Of a DNA stretch of 64,000 bases, positions 45,844 through 58,781 are shown piece by piece. Location: the NCBI RefSeq assembly GCF_033568475.1, contig NW_027331831.1, positions 11,532,001-11,596,000 of the forward strand. Reading direction: 5' to 3'. The position numbers and the translations under genes are program-made. Below the pieces are notes generated by a model. That model did not search any database. It saw only the letters and a program-made list of their open reading frames with translations, and had not been told where the DNA came from. The DNA comes from Henckelia pumila (lineage: Eukaryota > Streptophyta > Magnoliopsida > Lamiales > Gesneriaceae). Positions within the stretch are counted from its first letter, which is position 1. The number at the start of each line of letters is the position of its first letter.

Positions 45844-47464
45844 TTTCCCCCTCAAGATGGAGATATATGTTCGTGATGGACATCTTGGACAACAATGAAG
45901 ACAATGTGGAATGAGGAAGCGGCTTTGTAAACATGTCTGCAAGTTGAAGGTGGGAACGAATAGGCATGAGTTTGATGATCCCATCAGTGAGTTTACTTCG
46001 AATAAAATGACAATCAATCTCGATGTATTTGGTCCGCTCATGAAAAATCGGATTGTTGGCAAGGTGTATAGATGATTGGTTGTCACAAAAAATGCTGACT
46101 GGTGTGGGAGAAGCAACCTGGAAATCCTTGAGAAGCTAGAGAAGCCATAGTATTTCACTTGTGGTACTTGCTAAGGCGCGATATTCAGCTTCAGTGGACG
46201 ATTTGGATATTGTCACTTGTTTTTTTGTTTTCCATGAGATGAGTGCATCACCAAGAAATGCACAAAACCCTGTAACTGATCTTTTTGTGTCTGGACATGT
46301 TGCCCAATCAGCATCAGAAAATGCACGCAAATGAGAAAATGAATTGGTTGGGAAGAATATGCCTTGTCCAGGAGTTGATTTGAGGTATCGTAGCAACTGA
46401 TGAATTGCCTTCAAGTGAGTAGTGCGGGGTGTAACAACATATTGGCTTAATTTATGGACAGAAAACATGATCAGGCCTGGAAAGAGTTAAATATAAGAGT
46501 TTTCCTATGAACCTGCGATATTGAGTGATGTCTTGAAGTAAATCACCCTCAGACAAAGTCAATAGAGCTCGAGAATCCATAGGTGTAGTGGCTGGTTTGC
46601 TACCCAAGAAACATGTATCATTTAACAAATTGAGAGTGTAATTGCGCTGAGATAAGAAGATTCCTTTTGCTGACCGTGCAATCTTAGGACCAAGAAAATA
46701 CTTAGGATGACCAAGATCCTTAATCTTGAATCGGCTTTGAAGTTCAGATTTGAAATTATGAATAACATCAAACGATGGCCCAACAATGATAATATCATCA
46801 ACATATACAAGTAATGCTAAGAATGAAGACCCTGAGCCTCTGATGAATAATGTGTAGTCTGCTTGGGATTGTGTAAAGTTGGATTCAAGTAAGAATGTGG
46901 AGAACTTTGTATACCATTGGAGGGATGCTTGACGAAGACCATAAATTGATTTATGTAACCGACAAACCAATTTCTGAATGATGAAGCTTTCTGATTTGAG
47001 ACAGAGTATCCAAGAGAAAGATCCATGTAGACTTCTTCAGTGAGATCACCATTAAGAAAAGCATTATTAACATCTAACTGAGCAAGATCCCAAATATGAT
47101 TTGCCGTTAATGCAAGTAAAACTTTGACAGTGGCCAACTTAGCAACTGGAGAAAAAGTTTTGAATAAATCAACACCTTCTTGTTGAGTATATCCCTTGGA
47201 AACCAAACGAGCCTTTTGACGATTGACTGATCCATCCGCTGCATATTTTACTTTATAAACCCATCAACAGGCGATGGAATATTTTCTCAAAGGTAATGGT
47301 ACCACAGACCAGGTGTGATTGGATTCCATAGCATCAAGTTCCTCTTGCATGGCAGCCCTCCAAGCAGGAATTTTTACAGCTTGATGAAAGAATTGAGGTT
47401 CATATTGGGAGGAAACAGTAAGCACAAAATTCTTATGAGATGAAGATAACGTATGTAGGAGAGG
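45844..47464 (-). pseudogene. Copia element 3 RT-RNase H, broken
   Basis: On the minus strand, beginning at the Gypsy A junction: RT with [51 protein letters not shown], the catalytic LVYVDDIIIVG (intact) and KDLGHPKYFLG. RNase H follows with AFSDADWATCPDTKRS and STEAEYRALAST, ending at ADMFTKPLPHS near 45900. There are frame changes near 46975 and 46460, and a stop after ILWLL (about 46137), so no full protein can be made. The N-terminal half is at 60350-63030. Confidence 0.9.
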
Positions 47465-47469
47465 CGCTT

Positions 47470-48918
47470 TGTAGTAGCCCAGTTTCATTTTACAAGATTA
47501 AGTGATTTTAAACATTTAGAAAGTGACATATAATTTTAAAAATGTCAAAACATGTTTAAGGAGTCCTTATATGGTGAAAATAAGTGGAAAATCAGATCCA
47601 GAACGTCCGAAAATGGTAGGGTAGGTCCCGGGAGTCCAAAAACAGTAAAGGAAAGGGTGTTCACTTCGGAGCCACCGTTGTGCAGATCGGAGCTGCCGGT
47701 ACGAACGGAAGTTCCAATGCAGCAACGGAGCTTTCGATGTGCTGTCTGAAGACGTGGCGATGAAAATTGTACACGTAGCCACATGCAACACAACGGAGCT
47801 TCCGATTGTGCTCTATAAATAGGCCATTTGAGGGCCTCATTTTGCACCACAAATCATTCTTTCCCTCTCATTTTAGGTGTAGTCTAGGTGTTTTAGGTGA
47901 TTTTTAGCCTTCCTAGGCTTGGTCCGGAGGTTGGAGAGGCGCTCCAGGCTTACCGCGGAGCAGTGCCCAAGTTCTGGGGCAATCGTCATCAGTGGGCTGA
48001 CGACGGACTCAGGTATAACTCTGGCTCCTTATAATAAATAGGGAGTATGATATAGCGTATTAAAGGCTTTTAGAATAATATTATAATGCATGAGTACTTT
48101 GCATTGTAGTGCGTACTATAGGTTTGGACATTAGAGCTGGTGTAGCTTGCCTGGTAGAACTAAGATACGTAAGTACAAACTGAGATAGTCAGCTGAATAT
48201 ACATGTTTATGTGTTGCATAATTATGTGTTGCATTATTATCTGTCATGATATGCATGATTTACTGTTCATGATTTGTATGCGACATTTGCATACCATGTT
48301 GAGCCTGTTATCCTTTTGAGATAGCCAGTTGTTCTAGGGTCGCTCAGCCCTAGGGTTATTGTTATTATACGATCAGGTACCGTGTGACACCCACTGGACC
48401 GACGGGGCAGCGTGTGCGGTTTACCCAAGATGGTGATAGTCCAAGATCGGGTTCAGTATGTGTGGCACCCACTGGATCTTCGGAGCAGCGTGCACATATT
48501 GGAGGCGCCTGTGTACTGAGCATGATTTTCCAGATATGATCCCAGTTACCCAGAGCATTCATAGTTCATGTTGCATGCATCATATAGACCTGTATATTCA
48601 ATACTTTACGTACTGGACGTAAGCGCTCACATCCCTGTTTTTATCTCGGACACCCCATTCGACGTAGAAGGTTTTGCAGGTGGACCAGGAACGAGATCAG
48701 TAGTTGATCGGTGACCAGGGCTTGGTAGCAAGGGTCATCAGTGGATTTCTAGATTAAGATTTTATTCGGTATATTCGATTTGGTTGTATCAAGATTTATT
48801 TATCTTGGAATTATTTATCCTTAAGATTTTTCGCTGTTATTTCTCTGCTTATATTTAATTTAGTTAAATGCATGCTTAAGCTTCTGATTAGTAGGTGATC
48901 ACGGTGCGGGTCACTACA
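47470..48918 (+). repeat. 5' LTR of Gypsy A
   Basis: 1,449 bp with TATA box ctataaatag at about 47813. The GC-rich patch before it has cggagct/agcttccg-type inverted motifs. Confidence 0.92.
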
Positions 48919-48999
48919 TTTATGGTATTAGAACATGCATAGTAATCTTGAGATCTAGATTGTTGAAATTGGGTTTAATCCTTTGATCATCAGCGGGAC

Positions 49000-49990
49000 A
49001 TGGTGACAAAAGTAGCCATAGTAGCGTAGGTGGATGCTGGGGTGATCAGGACGATCGAGAGCATCGTCGGGGCCGTCATCACCATCGCCATGATGATCAT
49101 AGGCGCTTCAGTATGCACAGGTTTTTACAAATGGGTCCGAAACCATTAGTTGGAGATGAGTCACCGGAGGATGCGGAGACCTGGCTTCGGCGTATGGAAG
49201 TCTGCTTCCAAGAGTTCCGTTGCATAGAGAAGCAGAAAATGGAGACTCTTGACTTCCTCGTGAAGGGACTAGCTCAAATATGGTGGCGTTCTGCATCCAC
49301 ACCATTGATAGCAGCTCGGGGATTTTCTACCTGGGAAGAATTCCGCACGGCTTTTCATAAGCTATATTTTCCTCCTGCTCTCCGACAGGCAAAGGCGAGC
49401 GAGTTACTGAGTTTGCGTCAGGGATCGATGTCGATTGACGAATACCGGCTGAAGTTCTTTGAGTTGCTGCCCTATTGCCCCCAGATTGCTGACAGCACAG
49501 AGGCAAAGTATAATCTGTTTCTCCAGGGTCTTAATCAAGAGATCCATGATTGGGTTGCTGTGGGGAATGACATGACTTACGAGGGACTTGTGAGTCGATG
49601 TCATCAAGATGAGGACAGTATTCTCCGTAATAGATCTTTCTTCTCGTCTAGACCCACGAGTTCTTTGGGTCCCCACACTCAGTCATTTAAGAAGTTCGGA
49701 TCTTCTTCATCTACAGGATCTGGTGAGACTCGTCAGTCGGGCAAGAAAAAGTTGCAGTGTGATCATTGTGGAGAGACCATCTCACTGAGAATTGTATAGC
49801 CGCTGCTGGAGCTTGTTTCATCTGTGGAAGTGTTGATCACTTCAAGAGAGATTGTCCCAAGCGTAGTGGACAAAGTGGACAAGCATCTAGGATGCGATCT
49901 CAAGTGAGTAGACAGTCTGAGGCATCAGTGCAGCAGAGGACCCAGAGTAGGCATCATGGAGATGGTCAGCAGTCTCGGATGCAGAGTTAG
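49000..49990 (+). pseudogene. Gypsy A gag, broken
   Basis: The start ATG 49000 lacks one base in codon 2 relative to Gypsy B (atggtgac against atggctgac), which shifts the frame. The body frame (His/Arg-rich, then MGPKPLVGDESPEDAETWL) runs 49113-49799 through the retrotransposon gag domain (WWRSAS, FHKLYFPPALRQAKASELLS, EYRLKFFELLPYCPQI). The first CCHC knuckle is cut by a frame change at about 49770 (CDHCGE, then LTENC in the next frame). The second knuckle, CFICGSVDHFKRDC, is intact in the frame to 49990. The remaining 1.2 kb to the 3' LTR shows no protease, RT or integrase. Confidence 0.9.
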
Positions 49991-51191
49991 ATTTATGCTT
50001 TGTAGGGATCTCAGATGCAGTCAAAAAAGAATGATGAAACTCAGAATGATTTTGACGGATGATGTATTTGAGTTTTCCGTTTGATAATTTTGTTTTGTGA
50101 TAACAGAATATTAATAAGTTGTATTCTGACAATCATGTGGATTTATGATTTGAGAATTTTCTAAATATAATTTCAAGTATTTTCTGATCAATATTCAACT
50201 GTGTTGAATTAGTTAATATTTGCATAACCAAGGATTAGAGCTGTGATAGTTTTCAGATGATTAGTTCTAGGCTTTTTCCTATAATGATTCAAAAAGTCAG
50301 TGATTTGACATAGTGCCAGATTTGACTTGTTTTCTCAAGAGACTCAGTGTTTGGGTCATTGGTTATTGATGATGGATTTTCATCATACATTCAGTGATAG
50401 ATTATACCAAGTGCTGATGACTGTGATGGGTTGTTCAAAACAGGATACGAAGCGCGACCTACGCCGAGGTTTTTTGGGAGGTTTATTCCTGATAGGCTAT
50501 TGGGGGAGGCTATCTCAGTCTTGATATTTTGCACAGTTATAGCAAGGGGTATAATTACCAAAAAGGAATGTTCTTATGAATTTGATATTGGTACTGGATT
50601 AGTGCCAAGATATTTGAACGCTATCGTCTGACTTTATCAGAGATACATATTTTAGTTTCTGTTGTCAGAATAGTCTTGGAAAGGATTCTTTGACAAGTGT
50701 ACATTCTGGATGGATAGTTTTCGCAGGTGGTACTAGGGGAGAACCAGGAGATTCGATCAGTATCGTCTGGACTTATCAGATTTATAGATAGTGATCGGGG
50801 TCATGATCAACATGATGATTTGGGCTTTTTATTAAGTGATTGTAAGACTTATTTGAGTGGTTTACATATGAGATTAGAGATATGATTTTGAATTGTCAAT
50901 TCATGACAATTTTCATCAAGACACAGGATTGATAATAAGGGACGTGGACTGTAATCAGGATTGGAAATGGTGGTGTGTATTCCCATTCTTGCTCTGGAAG
51001 TCTTTTGTACTTCAGAAAAGTTATTGGAAAGTTACCCCAGTGTGGAGACCATGATGTTACTAGTGATTATTTGGATTCAATGGGGTCTTGTAAAATGATA
51101 TGAGAGAATAAAGAACTTGTTGTTCTTATTCAAGTCCATATCGGTACTTAAGATGTATTTGAAGGACGAAATTATCTTAAGTGGGAGAGAA
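49991..51191 (+). other. Gypsy A non-coding interior
   Basis: Short frames only. No pol domain is recognisable, so pol was lost by deletion or replaced before insertion. Confidence 0.7.
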
Positions 51192-52593
51192 TGTAGTAGC
51201 CCGATTTTATTTTACTAGATTAAGTGATTTTAAACATGTTAGAAAGTGACATATAATTTTAAAAATGTCAAACCATGTTTAAGGAGTCCTTATTTGGTGA
51301 AAATAAGTGGAAAATCATATCCAGAACGTCCGAAAATGGTAGGGTAGATCCCGGGGGTCCAAAAATAGTAAAGGAAAGGGTGTTCACTTCGGAGCCACCA
51401 TTGTGCAGATTGGAGCTGCCGGTACGAATGGAAGTTCCGATGCAGCAACGGAGATTATGATGTGATGTCTGAAGACGTGGCGATGAGAATTGTGCACGTA
51501 GCCACATGCAACACAACGGAGCTTTCGTTGGCACATCGGAGCTTCCGATTGTTCTCTATAAATAGGCCATCCGAGGGCCTCATTTTGCACCCCAAATCAT
51601 TCTTTCCCTCTCGTTTTAGTTGAAGTCTAGGTGTTTTAGGTGATTTCCAGCCTTCCTAGGCTTGGTCCGGAGGTTGGCGAGGCGCTCCAGGGTTACCGCG
51701 GAGCAGTGCCCAAGTTCAGGAGCAATCGTCATCAGTGAGCTGACAACGGACGCAGGTATAGCTCTGGATCCTTATAATAAATAGGGAGTATGGTATAGCG
51801 TAGTTAAGGCTTTTAGAATAAGATTATAATGCATGAGTACTTTGCATTGTAGTGCGGACTATAGGTTTGGACATTAGAGCTGGTGTAGCTTGCCTAGTAG
51901 TACTAATGTACGTAAGTACAGACTAAGATACCAACTGAATATACATGTTTATGTGTTTTATTATTATCTGTCATGATATGCATGATTTACTGTTCATGAT
52001 TTGTATGCGGCATTTGCATACCATATTGAGCATGTTATCCTTTTGAGATAGCCAGTTGTTCTAGGGTCGCTCAGCCCTAGGGTTATTGTTATTATACGAT
52101 TGGGTACCGTGTGACACCCACTGGACCGACGGGGCAGCGTGTGCGATTTACCCAGGACGGTGATAGTCCAAGATCGGGTTCAATATGTGAGGCACCCACT
52201 GGATCTTTGGAGAAGCGTGCACATATTGGAGGCGTCTGTGTATTGAGCATGATTTTCCAAATATGATCCCAGTTACCCAGAGCATTCATAGTTCATGTTG
52301 CATGCATCGTATAGACCTGTATATTCAATACTTTACGTACTGGGCGTTATCGCTCCCGTCCTTGCTTTTATCTCGGACACCCCATTCGATGGGGCAGGTT
52401 TTGCAGGTGGACCAGGAACGAGATCAGTAGTTGATCGGTGACCAGAGCTTGGTAGCAAGGGTCATCAGTAGATTTCTAGATTAAAATTTTATTCGGTATA
52501 TTCGATTTGGTTGTATCAAGATTTATTTATCTTGGAATTGTTTATCCTTAAGATTTTTCGCTGTTATTTCTCTGCTTATATTTAATTAAGTTA
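51192..52593 (+). repeat. 3' LTR of Gypsy A (left part)
   Basis: Matches 47470-48870. It is broken by Gypsy B and completed at 60293-60344 (aatgcatgc...cactaca). Confidence 0.92.
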
Positions 52594-54099
52594 TGTAGTA
52601 ACCCAGATTCTATTTTAAGATAATAATATGTTAAACATGATTAAGGGTTAGTAATTAACCAATTCCGGGGTTTAATCAGACTTCAGAATCAAGAATTGAA
52701 CTTTCAATATGTTGTCTAGTTCGGACGATCCGAAGAGGACTTCGGACAGCCCGAACTCAGCGACTCGGGGGCTCCGAAGATGGCTTGTTGACTTCGGAGT
52801 TAAGGCACGTTCGGACGGTCCGAACTAAGGATCGGATGGCCCGAAGTCCCTTGTGCCAAGTAGGCAGGATTACTCAGCAATGGATTTTGACAAGTGTTGG
52901 AAATAGAGCACTTCGGACGGCCCGAAGTGACGATCAGACGGTCCAAACTCGACGTGTCTCGCATGCAGGCAGTGAGTTGGATCGGACAATCCGAACTCAG
53001 GTTCGGAGGATCCGAACTCGATCGGAAATTTTCCTATAAATACGGCTCGTTCGATTTCATTTTGAATTACGAATTCCGAGTTTCCTTCTTCGATCAGTTA
53101 TATAGTTTGAGTTATACACTTGAGGGCCCTATCGGTTATAATAGAGGTTCTGAAATAACCAAGGTGTGGTTATAGTCATCCGGGACTAGCGACTTCAAAG
53201 GGCTATCTACGGACGAAGGTATGGTCCGGAAATCTATTAAAGTTTTGGGAGTACTTATTAGCTTAGTTAAGGCTTATAGAACTTGTGTAGTGATACGATA
53301 AACTTTTGAATATAGGCTTGGAACCTAGGATCCTACTAGACTTGAACTAGCCTAGAGGTACATACATATTGACTGAGATTGCCAGCGAGTATACATGTTT
53401 ATATGTTGCATTTATTTGGCATTATTATATGGAATGATATATGATTTACCGTTTTCCATATTCATATGTCATGTGCATATACACGTTGAGCCTATACCTT
53501 GTTATACCTGATTATAGAGCCGCTCAGCTCTATACTCGATAGTCTGTCACTGAGAGTACCGCGACGGTGGGAACATGTATATCTGACTACTCTGGTGTAC
53601 TAGACGAGTGTGGTTGCACCCAGAGGACAATCCGCGCGGTGGCAGCACTCATGTGGTGCCGATACTGAGCATGACTTTTAGGATGACCCTTTACCAGTCA
53701 TCATGTTGCATGCATTATATACATATGTTTACTCATATCTATGTACTGGGCGTTAGCGCTCACGTCCTAGTTGTTATCTTGGACACCCTATTCCACGGGG
53801 CAGGTCATAGGATGGACGGAGCCGGTAGTTCGAGGCAGGACTAGGGAGCCGGAGCTTTTCAGGGAATTTTATACAACAGGATTTGTTTAGCTGTATTCAT
53901 GTTTTAGACTGTTTACGTTAAGTTCTTCGATATGGTTGTATCACTACAGATTTAAGCCTGAATATGTTTTATTAAGCTGATATGTAAATTATGGATTATG
54001 TTTTCGTACGTTTTTACTCTGTTAAGTATTTTGCTGTATTAAGTTTAATGTATGCTATTAGTTGCCAGTTAGTAGGTGATACCATGCAGGGTCACTACA
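52594..54099 (+). repeat. 5' LTR of Gypsy B
   Basis: 1,506 bp; TATA box cctataaata at about 53033-53042, immediately after a palindrome-rich segment. Its 3' half is related to the Gypsy A LTR (gcgttagcgctcacgtcc, tcttggacaccctattc). Confidence 0.95.
52717..53020. repeat. Array of TTCGGAC-GGTCCGAA palindromes in 5' LTR
   Basis: About nine imperfect copies of a 15-18-bp palindrome (for example ttcggacgatccgaa, cacttcggacggcccgaagtg, cgttcggacggtccgaac) are scattered just upstream of the TATA box. They recur at 58905-59212 in the 3' LTR. Confidence 0.9.
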
Positions 54100-54103
54100 T
54101 TTT

Positions 54104-54115
54104 TGGTATCAGAGC
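54104..54115 (+). promoter_or_regulatory. Primer-binding site (tRNA-iMet) of Gypsy B
   Basis: TGGTATCAGAGC four bases after the 5' LTR, complementary to the 3' end of initiator tRNA-Met. Confidence 0.92.
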
Positions 54116-54208
54116 ATGCATAGATTTTGGGAATTAGTACTTGAGATTTACTCTAGTCTTAAGTAATTATTGCGCATTTGGGATTTTAATGTGCAATTCT
54201 TTCAGGAT

Positions 54209-57200
54209 ATGGCTGACAAAAGTCACGATAGTGTTGGCCAGGGAGGTGATCATCATCGTCATCATCGCCATCGTGATGATCATTATCGTCCTCATGAGGG
54301 TAGACGTTGCTACACTATCAATAAGTTTATGCAAGTAGGGCCGAAACCCTTGGTGGGAGGCAAGAATCCTGAACAGGCAAGAGGTTGGTTGTCTAAACTT
54401 GAGAGTGCGTTTTGAGCTTTCGATTGCACTGAGGAGCAGAAATTAGAAGTTCTAGAATTTGTTCTAGAGGATCGAGCACGCTTATGGTGGGATGCCAAGG
54501 TTTTTCAAGCACGTACTGAGAGAGGACATGTGACTTGGGGGGATTTCTGTCAGCAGTTTCAGAAACTGTATTTTCCTCCAGCTGTTCGACAGGCACGATC
54601 GATGGAGTTGCTGACTCTGAGACAAGGATCAATGACTATTGATCAATATCAGCAACGATTTCTTGATCTGCTACCTTTCAGTCCTCATATCAATAACAGT
54701 GATGCATCAAAGTATGATATCTTTCTGCAAGGCTTGAATCAAGATATCTACTCACAAGTTGTCGTCTGTGATGATCCGACATCTTATGAGACTTTGGTGA
54801 ACCGTTGCCATCAAGTGGAGAACAGGAATAGGCGGGCACTGTTGATGATGCCAGGACATCCTAGTGGATCTCTTGGGCCTAGGGCTCAATCTGTTGTGCA
54901 ATCTGGACCTATGTCTTCTTCTACTCCTACTACTTCGTCTGGTTCTCATGGTTCACGAGGTAATTTTCGTTTCGGGAAGAAGAAGAAGAAGGAGGAATTT
55001 TGCAGCCACTGTGGTGGGAAGCATCATGCAGCTTCGTGTCGGAAGGCTACTGGTGCTTGTTATATTTGTGGTGAGCAGGGACATCTGCGGAGAGATTGTC
55101 CTCAGCGTATGGGTTTTGCTAGTGGATCGGGATCACAGGTTGGATCTCAGGCTTCTACTTTTCCACGTCAGCAGCCAGCACCACAGAGTTCTTCTGGTTA
55201 TCGTCCCCAGACTCAAGGGAAGGTGTTTGCTCTGTCTCAGGAGCAGGCTACTGAGGGAAGCGATCGCATGTTGGTAGGTAACTTTTTGTTATGTGGTATT
55301 CCTGCACTTGTCTTAATTGATACTGGAGCATCGCATTCCTTTATTTCTAGTCGCTTCGTTAAGAGACATAGATTGCCTTACATATCATTAGATATGGATT
55401 TAGTTGTATCTACTCCGTTGGAGCAGGAGGTAGTAACTAAGCGTCTAGTGATGGGTTGCCTTCTAGAGTTTGAGGGTAATGTGTTATCGGCTAATTTGAT
55501 GATATTAGCGATGGCAGATTTTGATTGTATTTTGGGAATAGATATGCTGACTTTGTATCACGCTACTGTGGATTGTTATCAGCGTCTGGTACAGTTTCAT
55601 CCTGTTGAGGGTGATAGCTGGTACTTTTATGGTGAGGGTGCGTGACCTCCGATGCCACTTGTTTCGGCTCTGAAGGCAGGTCATGTCTTAGAGTCAGGTG
55701 GGGACCTCATTTATGTAGTTGATATGTCCACGAGTAGTCCGGGTATTGATCAGTTACCGGTTGTCAGCGAGTTTACTGATGTATTCCTTGATGAGATTCC
55801 TGGTTTTCCTCCGATTCGAGAGGTTGAATTTGGTATTGATCTAGTACCAGGAACTATGCCTATATCCCAATCACCTTATTGTCTGGCACCGTCATAGATG
55901 AGGGAATTGAAACAGAAGTTGCAGGATCTGATTGATAAGGGATATATTCGTCCGAGTGTTTCTCCGTAGGGAGCACCTGTTTTGTTTGTCAAGAAGAAGG
56001 ATGGATCGATGCGATTATGTATTGATTACAGGCAGTTGAATCATGTCACCATCAAGAATAAGTATCCTTTGCCGTGGATTGATGATCTGTTCGATCAACT
56101 ACAGGGTACTTCTGTCTAATCTAAGATAGATCTGAGATCTGGATACCATCAGATGCGGGTACGAGACTCAGATATTTCTACGACTGCTTTCAGGACCAGA
56201 TACAGGCATTATGAATTTCTGGTGATGCCATTCGGTTTGATGAATGCACCGGAAGTCTTTATGAATCTGATGAATCAGGTTTTTTGAGAATATCTGGATA
56301 GATTTGTCATCGTCTTCATTGATGATATTCTTGTTTATTCTCATGACAAGAATGAGCATGCACAGCATTTGAGGATTATATTGCAGACGTTACGAGATAA
56401 GTAGCTGTATGCGAAGTTGAGCAAGTGTGAATTCTGGCTTGATCGGGTAGTGTTTCTCGGTCATGTGATTTCAAGTGAAGGAATATCTGTTGATCCTAGT
56501 AAGGTAGAGGCAGTGCTGAACTGGTCTCGTCCGACGACGGTTGCTGAGATTCGTAGTTTCTTGGGTCTAGCTGGTTATTACCGTCGGTTCATCGAGAATT
56601 TTTCACAGTTGGCCAGGCCTTTGACTCAGCTTACTCGAAAAGATGTTACCTTCATATGGTCCTCGGATTGTGAGGAGTCATTTCATGAGCTGTGTAGACG
56701 TCTTACTACTGCACCTGTGCTAGCTCTACCTTCTGGATCATGAGGTTATGTTGTATATACTGATGCCTCTGGTCAGGGGTTAGGATGTGTTCTGACACAG
56801 CATGTACATGTTATTGCCTATGCTTCTCGACAGTTGAAGACGCATGAGAATAATTATCCAGTACATGATCTCGAGTTAGCCGCCATTGTATTTGCACTCA
56901 AGATTTGGAGGCATTATCTTTATGGCGAGAAATTTGAGATATTCACGGATCACAAGAGTTTGAAGTATTTATTCACTCAGGCAGAGTTGAATATGCGACA
57001 GAAACGCTGGATGGATCTCTTGAAGGATTATGATTGTGAAATCAAATATCATCCAGGTTCTTCCAATCTTACTGCTAATGCCTTGAGTCGCCAGGTGAGA
57101 CTTTCTGCACTTCAGACTAGTGAAATATCTCATATGATTCAAGAGTGTTGTTCATTGAGTTTTACGCTCAAGCACAAGAAAGGGAGGAATGAGATTCGAT

Positions 57201-58657
57201 TGTATACTATTCTATCTGAGCCAGCATTGTATTCTCGGATTAGAGATGCTCATATATTTGATGTTAAGACTCAGCGTTTGGCACATTTAGCCAATGGGGT
57301 TAATACATCTGGATTCCATTTTGAGGCAGATGGTTTATTGTGCTTATCGAATCGAGTGGTTGTACCTGATGTTGCGGAGCTCAGGAACGATATTCTTTCT
57401 CAAGCTCACAGGAGTCTATTATCAGTTCATCCTGGTAGCATGAAAATATATAAGGACTTGCGAACTAGATTCTGGTGGAAAGGGATGAAGCGAAGTGTTT
57501 ATCAGTTTGTTTCGAGATGTTTGGTTTGTCAACAGGTTAAGGCTGAACATCGAAGACCAGGTGGATTACTGCAGAATCTTGAGATTCCCGAATGGAAGTG
57601 GGAGCACGTGACTAAGGATTTTGTCACCCACTTGCCTATGACTTCACGTCAGTGTGATGCTATTTGGGTTGTCGTTGACCGGTTGACGAAATCAGCACAT
57701 TTCATTCCTTACAACCGGGAGTATTCGTATGATCGCATGACACGCTTATATATCCAGGAGATAGTGCGATTGCATGAAATTCCAGTGAGCATAGTTAGTG
57801 ATAGAGACCCGCGATTTACCTCACGTTTCTGGGGTAGTTTTCAGCAGGCGTTGGGTACCACTCTGAGTTTGAGCACTGCATATCATCCGAAGACTGATGG
57901 GCAGTCAGAGCGCACTATTCGTATGCTGGAGGATATGCTACGTTCTTCTGTCATGGACTTTGGCTTATCTTGGCAGGATCAATTACCTTTGATCGAATTT
58001 GCCTACAATAACAGTTATCATCGTAGTATTGATATGGCACCTTTCGAGGCATTGTATGGTCGACGGTGTCGTACTCTGTTATTCTGGGATGAAGTCGGGG
58101 AACGGCAAGTCGAGGGTCCTGAATTGGTGCAGCAGATTGTAGACATGGTAGATTTGAACAAGCGGAGGATCAAAACTGCTCAAGATAGACAAGCCAGTTA
58201 TTCTAATATTCACCGCAGGCCACTGCAGTTCGAGCCTGGTGAATATGTGTTCTTACGAGTATCACCTTTCAGGAAGGTGATGAGATTCGGTGTGAAAGAC
58301 AAGTTGTCACCTCGTTTCATTGGGCCTTTCCAGATACTGGAAAAGATCGGAGATGTTGCTTATCGTTTGGCGTTACCGCCATATCTTTCCAGTATACACG
58401 ATGTTTTTCATGTGTCGTTACTTCGACAGTACATAGCTGATGAATCATACATTATCCAGCCTATTGATGTTCAGCTAGAGCCAGATTTGTCGTATGTCGA
58501 ACGACCACTCCATATCCTAGACAGGAAGGAGAAAGTGTTGCGAAACAAGACGATACCACTTGTGATGGTACAGTGGCAGCGTCGAAGCGTTGAAGAAGCA
58601 ACTTGGGAAACAAAGAGCCGTATGCGAGCAGAATATCCTGAGTTGTTTGCTTTGTAA
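54209..58657 (+). pseudogene. Gypsy B gag-pol polyprotein, eight in-frame stops
   Basis: ATG 54209 opens a His-rich leader (HHRHHRHRDDHYRP), gag, two knuckles (CSHCGGKHHAASC about residue 265, CYICGEQGHLRRDC about 284), protease LIDTGASHSF (Asp about 371), RT with [10 protein letters not shown] (about 705), RNase [11 protein letters not shown] (about 852), the integrase zinc region (HPGS...CLVCQQVK) and core ([24 protein letters not shown]), then the tail [20 protein letters not shown]...[16 protein letters not shown], typical of Tekay/Del chromodomain Gypsy elements. No frameshift is seen over 1,483 codons. The breaks are TGA 54413, TGA 55643, TAG 55895, TAG 55967, TAA 56117, TGA 56285, TAG 56402 and TGA 56741 (first bases). 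The RNase H-integrase part from 56744 on is open. All catalytic residues I can check are present. Confidence 0.95.
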
Positions 58658-58781
58658 TTTTGATTACCATGAAAAATGTAATTACAGTTGTTGTAATAAA
58701 ACATGGTTTTCTGTTTCATATTATTATCTTAATTTGTCTTTAGATTTTATTTCGCGGACGAAATATCTAAGGTGGGGAGAA

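Noticed and set aside
49991-51191. Hidden pol domains in Gypsy A
   Set aside because: The six frames show no protease, RT, RNase H or integrase motif; only short chance frames.
52717-53020. Palindrome cluster as a replication origin or repeat array of a new system
   Set aside because: It lies wholly within the U3 of an LTR and is repeated in the partner LTR, so it belongs to the retroelement.
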